This document shows, in pieces, positions 36,785 through 44,694 of a DNA stretch of 64,000 nucleotides. The notes under the pieces were generated by a model. That model was not told where the DNA came from. It did not search any database and saw nothing but the letters and a program-made list of their open reading frames with translations. This DNA comes from Paenibacillus solani. GTDB lineage: Bacteria > Bacillota > Bacilli > Paenibacillales > Paenibacillaceae. The stretch lies in NCBI RefSeq assembly GCF_001277345.1, contig NZ_LIUT01000006.1, positions 174 through 64,173 on the forward strand, given 5' to 3'. Position numbers and translations under genes: made by a program. How positions within the stretch are numbered: the first letter of the stretch is position 1; every line of letters starts with the position of its first letter.

Positions 36785-37822
36785 TTGAAGTACTCACGTC
36801 ACATAACACCGTATAATGAGTTCTGGATGAATTGTATATTGAATTCAGCTTATTCTGTTGCCACTGGCTTTGAAGACAGTTATTCCGCTGCAGCATATTT
36901 AAATAATTATTCATACACCAGCTGGGGCGCCGCCATAGATATAGAGTTTATGACTCCCACAATTGAAGTTTTAGACTATTCGGATCATTGGGAGAACTTT
37001 GTATTGAGTGCGGTGATTGAGAAAGAAACGCCGGTTTTCTTCAAAAACCCGCATGATTTTCTTCCGGATCTTCAAAAAATAATCTCAGAGGGGGAAATTG
37101 TAAAGCTTAATGTAGATTTATTTTATTGGCTGCCCAAAAACATTGCCTGGAATCGATTTCATATGAGTCATTATTCCATAATTAATGGTTTTGATGCAGA
37201 GACGAAAATGTATTCTGTTCTGGATGATGATGTTGATGGGTATGGCGTTCATACTATACCTGAAGATAGGGTAGTACAAGCTTTTATGAATTCATATGCT
37301 ATGACTGAACTTGCAGGTGAAATCCCCCATGCCTATATCTATAGTATCCGTAAGGACATAGAACCTTTTAGAATGGATAAATCTGAGATTATAAAGCATG
37401 CAGATAGACTGATTGAAGAGCTGTCTGTATTTTCTTTTGATGATTTGTGGAATTTTAAGGACGAGCATAAAGATAATATGGATGAATACATAAGAATTTC
37501 TCTCATTGGAGTTAATATTATTGAAAATAGACATATCGGTAATGAGCTTTTGATAAATAAACTCGCTGATCTGAAACTAATTCAAGCAGCAACTTATGAA
37601 AGCATGAAACATTACGCAAAAAGTCTCCAGAAGGGTTGGAAATTAATTAAACAAGTATTTATTAATAATTTGGTTTCTGAAAATAAAGATATAAATGTAG
37701 ATTTAATTAGGAATAAAGCTAATGAAATGTTAGACATGGAGAAAAAAATGTGGTTAACCATCGTGGAAGAAAGAGATATGAAACTAGAAAATAAAGAGTC
37801 TAAGCGAGGTGTAACATCGTGA
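36785..37822 (+). CDS. BtrH/C39-like papain-fold protein coupled to an acyl carrier protein
   Basis: 345 residues from the TTG at 36785, seven bases after AGGGAGG. A Cys-containing N-terminus (YNEFWMNCILNSAYSVATGF, Cys17) and a downstream HMSHYSIINGFDAETKMYSV (His129, Asp137) give the Cys...His layout of the BtrH N-terminal / peptidase C39-like fold. Res. ~160-345 are helical. No signal peptide. In butirosin synthesis BtrH moves an acyl chain from a carrier protein to an aminoglycoside. Here the carrier gene begins inside the stop codon (4-base overlap). Assignment rests on the motif layout and context, not on strong similarity; a protease-like or carrier-loading role is also possible. Confidence 0.55.
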   Translation: MKYSRHITPYNEFWMNCILNSAYSVATGFEDSYSAAAYLNNYSYTSWGAAIDIEFMTPTIEVLDYSDHWENFVLSAVIEKETPVFFKNPHDFLPDLQKIISEGEIVKLNVDLFYWLPKNIAWNRFHMSHYSIINGFDAETKMYSVLDDDVDGYGVHTIPEDRVVQAFMNSYAMTELAGEIPHAYIYSIRKDIEPFRMDKSEIIKHADRLIEELSVFSFDDLWNFKDEHKDNMDEYIRISLIGVNIIENRHIGNELLINKLADLKLIQAATYESMKHYAKSLQKGWKLIKQVFINNLVSENKDINVDLIRNKANEMLDMEKKMWLTIVEERDMKLENKESKRGVTS

Positions 37823-38076
37823 ACGAAGAATTAGTACAAAAACTCAAGGAAGTTTTCTCGAAAAATGGGGTATCTATTTCTGAGGATGACCGAGATATGT
37901 CGATTGATGATTTTTTTGGGATGGATTCGATTACATATGTTCAGATTTTAAATCAAATTGCGAGTGATTTTGGCATAAAGATTAACGATGCTGACTTGCT
38001 TTCAGGAGATTTAACCACGTTTAATAATATCCTTCAATTTATCAATCAAAAACAAATGACGAACGAAGTCCGATAA
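37819..38076 (+). CDS. Acyl carrier protein
   Basis: 85 residues, acidic, helical. FFGMDSITYVQILNQI holds the expected phosphopantetheine Ser37 in the DSxxxV context. It has the size of a free-standing carrier. Start GTG overlaps the previous gene by 4 bases (translational coupling). No fatty-acid genes are near, so it is a dedicated carrier for this block; a 4'-phosphopantetheinyl transferase must act from elsewhere. The charged group (amino acid or acyl) is unknown. Confidence 0.88.
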   Translation: MNEELVQKLKEVFSKNGVSISEDDRDMSIDDFFGMDSITYVQILNQIASDFGIKINDADLLSGDLTTFNNILQFINQKQMTNEVR

Positions 38077-38107
38077 ACCATATCATATTCATCTAGGGGG
38101 GCTCGAA

Positions 38108-38998
38108 GTGAGTAAACCTGCTATATCCGTTATTATTCCAACCTACAATCGATTGGGTGGTTTAAGGGTAACATTGGAGGCATTAGTAGAGCAGAGGCTT
38201 GATAAAAATAGTTATGAGGTTCTTGTTTGTGACGATGGTTCCAGTGAAGATACATATTCATTAGTTAAGCAATATGAAGATCGCCTGAGTATTATTTATC
38301 AATATCAAGAAGATAAGGGTTTTAGAGCAGCAGCAGCTAGAAATATGGGGATCAGAAAAGCCAGTGGTGATGTTTGTTTATTTATTGACAATGGCATCAT
38401 TCTGCACAAGGATGCTTTAAGTGAACATATAAGAATTCATGGCGAGCATGATCAGCCCTGCGCTGTTGTAGGTTATGTGTATGGGTTTGATGTGTTTGAA
38501 AGTAACCAAGAAGAAATCATTCATATTGTTGAGGAAAATTCAATTGACGATGCGATTCAACTGTTAAGTCAAAAAAGAATACTAGATGTAAGAGAAAAAT
38601 TTTATAAAGAATTCTCTGATGATATAGATAAGTTGCCTGCACCGTTTGTGTTGTTCTGGACATGTCATGTATCGATGAGCAGGAAATCATTAATAGATGT
38701 AGGGATGTTTGACGAAAACTTCACAACATGGGGAGGGGAAGATTCAGATATAGGGTTGGCCATGCAAAAATATGGCGCGAAATTTATATTAGCCAGAAGT
38801 GCAATGAGCATTCATTTTCCGCATAAAAAGGAATTTGATTTTGCTAATGAAACCGATGTTGCAGATCGTCATGTTGATGATAAAAAAATGTACTTATATA
38901 GGAAGTATCCAACAAGAGCTGTTTGGTTATGGAATGAAACGGACGATGATGTGGAACTCATTAAAATGTTATTAGAAGAGCAGAAAATAGGAATATAA
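38108..38998 (+). CDS. Glycosyltransferase family 2 (GT-A, with Glyco_transf_7C-like end)
   Basis: 296 residues. SVIIPTYNRLGGLRVTLEAL and VLVCDDGSSEDT form the nucleotide-sugar fold; FRAAAARNMGIRKASGD is typical. At the usual DxD place stands LFIDNGIILH (res. 91-100), so the metal motif is unusual. TWGGEDSDIGLAMQKYG is the C-terminal catalytic ED segment. GTG start six bases after AGGGGGG. No membrane segment, thus a soluble or peripheral enzyme adding one sugar to a small acceptor or protein. Confidence 0.9.
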   Translation: MSKPAISVIIPTYNRLGGLRVTLEALVEQRLDKNSYEVLVCDDGSSEDTYSLVKQYEDRLSIIYQYQEDKGFRAAAARNMGIRKASGDVCLFIDNGIILHKDALSEHIRIHGEHDQPCAVVGYVYGFDVFESNQEEIIHIVEENSIDDAIQLLSQKRILDVREKFYKEFSDDIDKLPAPFVLFWTCHVSMSRKSLIDVGMFDENFTTWGGEDSDIGLAMQKYGAKFILARSAMSIHFPHKKEFDFANETDVADRHVDDKKMYLYRKYPTRAVWLWNETDDDVELIKMLLEEQKIGI

Positions 38999-39021
38999 AC
39001 ATGAACTGTGTAGTCCAATAT

Positions 39022-39090
39022 AGACATTTTTGATTTCCTCGTGCCGATCGTACTTCTATTTTACACAGCGAGTCAAGAATGTCTTTTTTT
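39022..39090 (+). terminator. Long-loop terminator between glycosyltransferase and the next gene
   Basis: AGACATTTTTGA pairs with TCAAGAATGTCT (one G-T) across a ~39-base loop, then TTTTTTT. It separates the first three genes of the block from the last two, or attenuates them. Confidence 0.55.
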
Positions 39091-39126
39091 ATTTAAATCC
39101 ATATATGTAGCAGGGAGCGGACATAA

Positions 39127-40752
39127 TTGGAAAATGTGTTTAAGAACTCGTCCTTAAACTACCTGAATTGCAGGAAAATTCAAGTCGTTAATCATTTTTA
39201 TAATCGTGATTTGCCTCTTGGTTATTATTACTATCATGCCTTAGAAAGCACGGATAAAGTCTTTGATGAAATAATAAACATGAAAAAGAGAAAGTGGTAC
39301 TTCAACTCTAATATATTATCGGACTTCGCTATGAAAAAATTCGGTATTATTCCAATCTTTATACCATTCGAGCAACTTCGTGATGTCAAAGATTTAATGC
39401 ATGATCTTCTACATCAAAACAAGGTTGTATTTTTATGGGTGAGAAGTTCTGAGGTATTGCATAATACAACCCTTGACCCTGAATCCATACATTCGATCAT
39501 GGTAACGGACTTTCTGGATCAAGAAGAAATGTATAAGATTCAGGACATTCCTTTTTATTCTGACATCATTTATGATTTTAAAGATTTGGAGAGAATGTGT
39601 AATGATATTCCTAATCATGTAAGTAAAAATTTGGTGTATTATGATTTCCTAGAGGATAACTTGAATGTGGAATCACTAAAGAGTAAACAAATTGCTTACA
39701 TTAAGTATTATGAAGATAAGTTGGAGTTTTATGATTATCTAAGTAGTCTTTTTTCACCGAGCGGCACAGTAAGCGATGAATTGTTTAAAGAGTCCTCATG
39801 GATAGATGATGCATTAAGTATTATAGCTGGATCAAGGTACTTATTTTCGAATGGATTATTGAAACTTGATTGGAATAAACTTTATTACGATTTATTTATG
39901 CTCATTTCCAAAGATGTAGAGAAGCTGAAGATCATGATGTCTATAAGCTTGGTTAGAAAGAGATACAACTGTAAGGAAATCTTAAATTTAATTGATAAAA
40001 TTAAAAAGATGGAACGTGAAGCCGTGTTATTGTTGCAAAATAACTTGGACAATAACACCGAAAAGCTATCAGAAATGGTTTCGAGTATCAGGGTGGAGTG
40101 CCCTGGAAGACCTGAATTGATCAAAGCTAACAATACAAATATGAAGATAAAGTGGAATGATTCAGTTGATAATATATGGGTTACCTCCTACGGAATTTTC
40201 AAAGATGGAGAGCTAGTGGGAGAAAGTAACCAATTGCAATTTAATATAAAAGATATTTTACCGGATACATCCTATGCGATTTCAGTAAGGGCAAGAGATG
40301 CCTTTGGGAATTCAAGTGAGATGAGTGTAATCAACCATATTAAAATCGATACTTCGATTCAAAACAAAGATATAGCATTGTTTAAGCCCGTTGTTACTTC
40401 TTCAGATGAAATTAGCTTCCGTGGGGGAGATAATGTAGTCGATGGGAGACGGCACACCAGATGGGGGAGTTCGCATTCTGAGGACATTTCATGGGTTTAT
40501 ATTGATTTAGGTAATGAAGTGGAGTTCTCAACTATAATGATTAGTTGGGAAGAAGCTTATGCAATAAAATATAAAATCCAATGTTCAAACAATGCCAATG
40601 ATTGGAACGATATCTATGTAAATCATGATGGACATGGTGGAGTAGAAAAAATTACAGACCTAAATGGCCGGGGCAGATACATTAAAATTTTATGTGAAGA
40701 AAAAGCTACAATATACGGTTACTCCATTTGGAATATATCTGTGTTCGAATAA
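39127..40752 (+). CDS. BtrH-like papain-fold domain fused to FnIII and F5/8C (discoidin) domains
   Basis: 541 residues, TTG start nine bases after AGGGAG. Res. 1-~310 repeat the plan of the protein at 36785: early SLNYLNCRKIQVV (Cys15) and later ESIHSIMVTDFLDQEEMYKI (His122). Res. ~318-410 are an FnIII domain (TSYAISVRARDAFGNSSEMS). Res. ~412-541 are an F5/8 type C carbohydrate-binding domain (GRRHTRWGSSHSEDISWVYI, then GRGRYIKILCEE). No signal peptide or membrane segment is visible, odd for domains normally outside the cell. It may hold a glycan or glycosylated carrier for transfer. Function is inferred. Confidence 0.6.
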   Translation: MENVFKNSSLNYLNCRKIQVVNHFYNRDLPLGYYYYHALESTDKVFDEIINMKKRKWYFNSNILSDFAMKKFGIIPIFIPFEQLRDVKDLMHDLLHQNKVVFLWVRSSEVLHNTTLDPESIHSIMVTDFLDQEEMYKIQDIPFYSDIIYDFKDLERMCNDIPNHVSKNLVYYDFLEDNLNVESLKSKQIAYIKYYEDKLEFYDYLSSLFSPSGTVSDELFKESSWIDDALSIIAGSRYLFSNGLLKLDWNKLYYDLFMLISKDVEKLKIMMSISLVRKRYNCKEILNLIDKIKKMEREAVLLLQNNLDNNTEKLSEMVSSIRVECPGRPELIKANNTNMKIKWNDSVDNIWVTSYGIFKDGELVGESNQLQFNIKDILPDTSYAISVRARDAFGNSSEMSVINHIKIDTSIQNKDIALFKPVVTSSDEISFRGGDNVVDGRRHTRWGSSHSEDISWVYIDLGNEVEFSTIMISWEEAYAIKYKIQCSNNANDWNDIYVNHDGHGGVEKITDLNGRGRYIKILCEEKATIYGYSIWNISVFE

Positions 40753-40787
40753 TGAAGTGAATATATTAACAAAAAGTGGGTGTATTC

Positions 40788-41483
40788 ATGTATTCTAAAG
40801 TGTATGACTATATTGAGCTTTGTAAAGATGAACGTTTTACAGGCTTTGGTGATGGGCGAATCATCCAAGACATTGTACTTCCTGATGATGGGGAATATCA
40901 TGTTTGTCTTACTTTTGACGATGGACCTAACCCGGAATATACTCCTCAGATCCTTGATTTATTAAAAGCGTATGATGCTAAAGCTACTTTTTTTATTTTC
41001 GGAAAATTTGCAGAAGTTTATCCGGAAATCGTGCGCAGAATTGTAAGTGAGCATCATGAAATAGGTAATCATACATATTCTCATCCTACCTTAACGTCTC
41101 TTGATTTATCAGAAATACAACGTGAAATATTCGAGGGTGAGAAAGCCATTCAGAGTGCTGTGGAGTATCGATGTAGTTTATTTAGACCGCCATATGGGAT
41201 TTTTAGTGACGAAATCGTAGAGAAAGTAGAAGAATTGAACTATAAGTTCATGCTATGGTCAAGGGATATGCAGGTAAATGATTGGGAATTACCGGGCACA
41301 GATAAAATGGTGGATGAGATTATAAGTAATGTGAAAAATGGCTCCGTAATCTTAATGCATGATGCTGGTGGGAATCGTGATCAAACGGTGGAAACCGTTG
41401 CTAAGGTTCTCCCCATATTAAAAAGCTTAAACTATAAATTTACCACTTTGAGTGAACTGATGAACTCTAGAACTCGGGGCTAG
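40788..41483 (+). CDS. Polysaccharide deacetylase, NodB type, without signal peptide
   Basis: 231 residues from the ATG at 40788 (an in-frame GTG at 40776 is an alternative). NodB motifs in order: LTFDDGPNPEYTP (catalytic Asp and metal Asp), GNHTYSHPTL (metal His pair), RPPYGIF, MLWSRDMQVNDWELPG and GSVILMHDAGG. The metal triad Asp-His-His is intact, so it should remove N- or O-acetyl groups from sugars. Unlike most chitin or peptidoglycan deacetylases it lacks a secretion signal or membrane anchor, implying a cytosolic substrate, plausibly the product of the neighbouring glycosyltransferase. Confidence 0.92.
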   Translation: MYSKVYDYIELCKDERFTGFGDGRIIQDIVLPDDGEYHVCLTFDDGPNPEYTPQILDLLKAYDAKATFFIFGKFAEVYPEIVRRIVSEHHEIGNHTYSHPTLTSLDLSEIQREIFEGEKAIQSAVEYRCSLFRPPYGIFSDEIVEKVEELNYKFMLWSRDMQVNDWELPGTDKMVDEIISNVKNGSVILMHDAGGNRDQTVETVAKVLPILKSLNYKFTTLSELMNSRTRG

Positions 41484-41517
41484 CAGCGTACAGATTCACA
41501 GTTCGCCCCATATACCA

Positions 41518-41550
41518 AACCCGCTCAGTGAGCGGGTTCTTACTTTTATA
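41518..41550 (+). terminator. Terminator after the deacetylase gene
   Basis: AACCCGCTC-AGT-GAGCGGGTT followed by CTTACTTTTAT. Confidence 0.75.
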
Positions 41551-41562
41551 TTGAACAAGGTA

Positions 41563-41913
41563 TTAAGTCTCCGAATGATTTTGCTGTATCAGCTCTTTGA
41601 TCTCAAGAAATTGGGAATTCGTTATTTGTTGGGATTGTTGAAGGGCGTTCAGCTTATCTTCTATTCTTTCCATTTGAAGTTGTGTTTCTTTCTGGAGTTT
41701 CTCGGTCTCTTTTTGTGTTTTGGAGTTATCCATGATGACTAAGATGGTCAGGCCTGCACTAAAGATCGTTAAACCTCTGGCGATTTGATTTAAATCGACT
41801 GAATTCATGGCAATCAGGCAATCGGCAAAACCTGCTCCTATAAGTAGACCGCCGATGGTGACAATCCCGGTTCTTTTCCATTTCTCAGGGATGATACTTA
41901 ATGGCTGCTTCAT
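41563..41913 (-). CDS. Small two-TM protein with coiled coil
   Basis: 116 residues. Two hydrophobic segments (res. ~15-34 and 46-61) followed by a charged heptad-like helix (KETEKLQKETQLQMERIEDK) to the end. RBS GAAGGAG at good spacing. No family recognised. Convergent with the deacetylase gene. Confidence 0.7.
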   Translation of the reverse strand: MKQPLSIIPEKWKRTGIVTIGGLLIGAGFADCLIAMNSVDLNQIARGLTIFSAGLTILVIMDNSKTQKETEKLQKETQLQMERIEDKLNALQQSQQITNSQFLEIKELIQQNHSET

Positions 41914-42099
41914 GTAGAAATCTCCTTCAGTAAGGTAGTAAACGTGAATATGATAGCTTAAATCCCTATTAAATAAAACACAAATTCTGGAATATTAAAA
42001 GGGGGATAGGGCTGATATTGTACTGAACAAAAAGGGATTATGAGCCGAACGGAGAAATTTTCTAGTAATCATTTTTTATAGATTGGCTGGTGAAACGGA

Positions 42100-42462
42100 A
42101 TGAGTGAACAATTCTGGTTAGTGGTACAGTATCCTCTGAAAAGTGAAAAAGGCAGCCAGCGTGACCACTGGTTAAGAGAAAAAGTAATGGAATATTTAGA
42201 AATATCTCTAGCAGATGCTGATCTAGGCTATGTTGATGGATTTGATATGGGGAAATCTACTTCCGACCCAAAGAAGTATGCCCTTAATGTATTTTGTGTA
42301 GTTAAGGAAGAAGAACGGGGTATTTCTTTGGCAAAAAGAGTTTTAAGAGAGAGCCGGCTTGATCATACTCGCATAAAAATCGCTACCATGCCCTATGGAA
42401 AAGAAGAAACATATACGCTGAAATACGCATACAAGAAGGGTGTTACTGATTTTTCGCTATAG
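42100..42462 (+). CDS. Hypothetical cytosolic protein, 120 aa
   Basis: ATG start; begins MSEQFWLVVQYPLKSEKGSQ and has the segment LGYVDGFDMGKSTSDPKKYA. Mixed alpha/beta, no membrane segment or signal. No family is recognised. The last 29 bases and the following terminator region reappear in degenerate form at 55179-55264, so a second copy once existed in the neighbourhood. Confidence 0.7.
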   Translation: MSEQFWLVVQYPLKSEKGSQRDHWLREKVMEYLEISLADADLGYVDGFDMGKSTSDPKKYALNVFCVVKEEERGISLAKRVLRESRLDHTRIKIATMPYGKEETYTLKYAYKKGVTDFSL

Positions 42463-42562
42463 TATGAAATTGTGTTTAGTATTTGGAGGCAAGCATAAAA
42501 GTCTATGTTGTCTTTATCTTCGGACGGGTTGTCCCTCTGACTCTATACATACTATTTAAAAA

Positions 42563-42587
42563 GCGACCTGGATTGGTCGCTTTTTTT
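42563..42587 (+). terminator. Rho-independent terminator, GCGACC/GGTCGC family
   Basis: GCGACC-TGGATT-GGTCGC and TTTTTTT; lies between convergent genes. Confidence 0.85.
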
Positions 42588-42598
42588 CGGCTCAGTCA

Positions 42599-42997
42599 TT
42601 AAATAACTATGCAATGCATTTTAATGATTTCTGTCAAATGCTCAAATGAATATTCGTGGTTTACCATGTTTACCGTGAAGTCCTCAGCAAACTTGGTATC
42701 CATTTTAAACTGCAACCCGTTGTAACGTAAAAATATAACCAGGGCTGTAAAAGCGGTGCGTTTGTTAGCGTTATGAAAGGGATGATTTTGTCCTAATGAC
42801 TCAAACAAAGCGGCTGATTTTTCATAAACGGTCAGGTAGGCATCTTCACCAAAAGCAGAAGACCTGGGGCGGTGGACTGCTGATTCCAACATCCCTGGCT
42901 CTTTGACACCAGTTTGTTCACCCGGACTATATCGTTGAATCATGGCAATGTTAATGGCTATGACTTCCTCTACGGACAAATAGCGTATTTGGTTCAT
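42599..42997 (-). CDS. doc: Doc-type (Fic fold) toxin
   Basis: 132 residues of the death-on-curing family: N-terminal IRYLSVEEVIAINIAMIQRY and the Fic motif HPFHNANKRTAF. In Doc, this motif transfers phosphate to EF-Tu. The residue at the usual Asp/Glu place is Asn, as in some family members, so activity should be checked. It starts 4 bases inside the end of the antitoxin gene. Confidence 0.92.
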   Translation of the reverse strand: MNQIRYLSVEEVIAINIAMIQRYSPGEQTGVKEPGMLESAVHRPRSSAFGEDAYLTVYEKSAALFESLGQNHPFHNANKRTAFTALVIFLRYNGLQFKMDTKFAEDFTVNMVNHEYSFEHLTEIIKMHCIVI

Positions 42998-43257
42998 CGA
43001 TCTTTAAGTCCTTGCAATGTCTGGTCGTATTCATCGATTACGTTAGACAGCGTATCCATGAAGTCTTCACTTATCCCATTTGGCAATGCTACTTTGGTCG
43101 ATTTTTTAATAATGATTTCACCAGTGGACTGGTTAACATCAATTAGAACGCTATCTCCCTGACTCAAGCCAATTTGCTTGAGAGCATCGGTCATGGTTAT
43201 ACCCAAACTGTTTCCAAACTTGGTCACTTTCCGTTCCATGTCCATCATCCTATTCAT
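42994..43257 (-). CDS. Antitoxin, SpoVT/AbrB (MazE-like) type
   Basis: 87 residues. ERKVTKFGNSLGITMTDALK is the swapped-hairpin AbrB DNA-binding domain; the C-terminus (YDQTLQGLKDR) would bind the toxin. RBS AGGAGG. The 4-base overlap with doc and the antitoxin-first order fit a toxin-antitoxin operon that represses itself. Confidence 0.9.
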   Translation of the reverse strand: MNRMMDMERKVTKFGNSLGITMTDALKQIGLSQGDSVLIDVNQSTGEIIIKKSTKVALPNGISEDFMDTLSNVIDEYDQTLQGLKDR

Positions 43258-43511
43258 TGGGAGTCCTCCTTATCAATATATTCAACTGTTATAACAATTA
43301 TACACTCTAAAGGCTTAATTTCAATTTTAAAGAACACCGCACAGTGACTAAATCTTAACTACATCTATAAAGCCAGCAGGGCCAGCCCAGCCCCTAGTCT
43401 AAAGTCTAGGTTCAGATACCCCCTAAGACGGTTATGTCAGCCGAATAAGGCGGATATAATGGATTTATAACTTTTGAGCGTGATTTATGAAGCTATAAGG
43501 GGTGTTTGAAT

Positions 43512-44306
43512 ATGAAGGCAACAGAAGCAACTGCAAAGGCGCGGACAGGCAAGGTGAATTGGGTGCTGTTTAATCCAAAAACCTATGCAACGATCCTCTA
43601 CTTATTGATATCTCTCCCGTTAGGGATTATTTATTTTACAGTAGCGATAACGGGAATTACACTATCGATCGGTTTGACTCCCATATTTATCGGAATACCG
43701 CTGTTTTTTGGAGTAGCCAAGCTGTTAAATGGGATTGTGAATTTTGAGCAAAGCATGATTAGACAAATTTTAGGTTTACCTGCTCCGTCTGAATCGTATA
43801 CCTACAATCAACAATCTGAAGCCGGGGAGAACTGGTTGAAGCGAATGGTGAGAGGTTTTGACGGCGGCCTATTCATTCGAAATCTGCTGCTCGTATTACA
43901 AAGATTTGTAACAGGCATTGTGTTCTTTGTTATTATGGTAACGGTGATTTCCCTAGGACTTGGATTCATTGCTCTTCCAGTCGTGCATATCATATTGATG
44001 AATGAATTGCAGCTTGATATTTTAGAGAATAGCTTGTTTAGTTATTTTCATATAGATTGGACTTATAATCAGCAATACCTGCTGTACGTAGGCGTTGGCC
44101 TTGTCCTGTTCTGGATCGCGCTGCGCGTCGTGAATGGGCTCATGCAAATTCAGCGCAGAATCATGTATGTGGATGAGCCATATCAACAGCCGTCAGATCG
44201 GCCAATGGAAGCAGAACTAGATACACCCTTTCAGTCGCAATATTATGAGTACCAAGAGGATCACCCTACTCAAGGGATGATGCAGCCAGCCCATAGAGAG
44301 CTTTAG
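43512..44306 (+). CDS. Putative sensor-domain membrane protein
   Basis: 264 residues from the ATG at 43512 (AAGGGG nine bases upstream). Four hydrophobic segments: two near res. 27-75 (YLLISLPLGIIYFTVAITGI) and two near 125-165 and 195-215, repeating a similar plan. It resembles the stand-alone 'putative sensor' domain (PF13796) that in other bacteria precedes kinases. No kinase is attached here. Role unknown. Confidence 0.7.
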   Translation: MKATEATAKARTGKVNWVLFNPKTYATILYLLISLPLGIIYFTVAITGITLSIGLTPIFIGIPLFFGVAKLLNGIVNFEQSMIRQILGLPAPSESYTYNQQSEAGENWLKRMVRGFDGGLFIRNLLLVLQRFVTGIVFFVIMVTVISLGLGFIALPVVHIILMNELQLDILENSLFSYFHIDWTYNQQYLLYVGVGLVLFWIALRVVNGLMQIQRRIMYVDEPYQQPSDRPMEAELDTPFQSQYYEYQEDHPTQGMMQPAHREL

Positions 44307-44320
44307 AAGCTCTCTCCAAA

Positions 44321-44343
44321 GCGACCTTAACCGGTCGCTTTTT
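44321..44343 (+). terminator. Rho-independent terminator, GCGACC/GGTCGC family
   Basis: GCGACC-TTAACC-GGTCGC and TTTTT. Just before it a second perfect hairpin, AGAGAGCTT-TAG-AAGCTCTCT (44295-44315), contains the stop codon of the sensor gene. Confidence 0.85.
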
Positions 44344-44647
44344 CGTTTGCGTCCGGACAAGCCTCAAATATAGCCCAATCTGCGCCTTGTATCTGCAGCT
44401 TTCAGCAGTTCACGACGATGCCGGCAAGGACGTTGTCCAAGTGTAAGTGTCATTTCCCTGACCTATAATCATTAACTCAGAATATCGCGGAATGCGCAAG
44501 TTATGAGAAAATGATTGTTTCGGAACTGTTTTCGCAGCTGATATGCTGTGGGTGGAATTCCAAATTTTGTTTATTTTAAACAAGGACATTGGTTTTGACA
44601 GACATGGTCCATAAAGCGAGGAGGCTGATAAGAAAGCTCCAATTAAT

Positions 44648-44661
44648 TGCAAACGATTACA
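44648..44661 (+). promoter_or_regulatory. Candidate cre (CcpA) site upstream of pectate lyase
   Basis: TGCAAACGATTACA fits TGWAANCGNTNWCA at 13 of 14 positions, 34 bases before the pectate lyase start, where binding would block transcription. Confidence 0.6.
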
Positions 44662-44694
44662 AAATTACAAGCGAATAAAAAAGGAGGAGATGGA

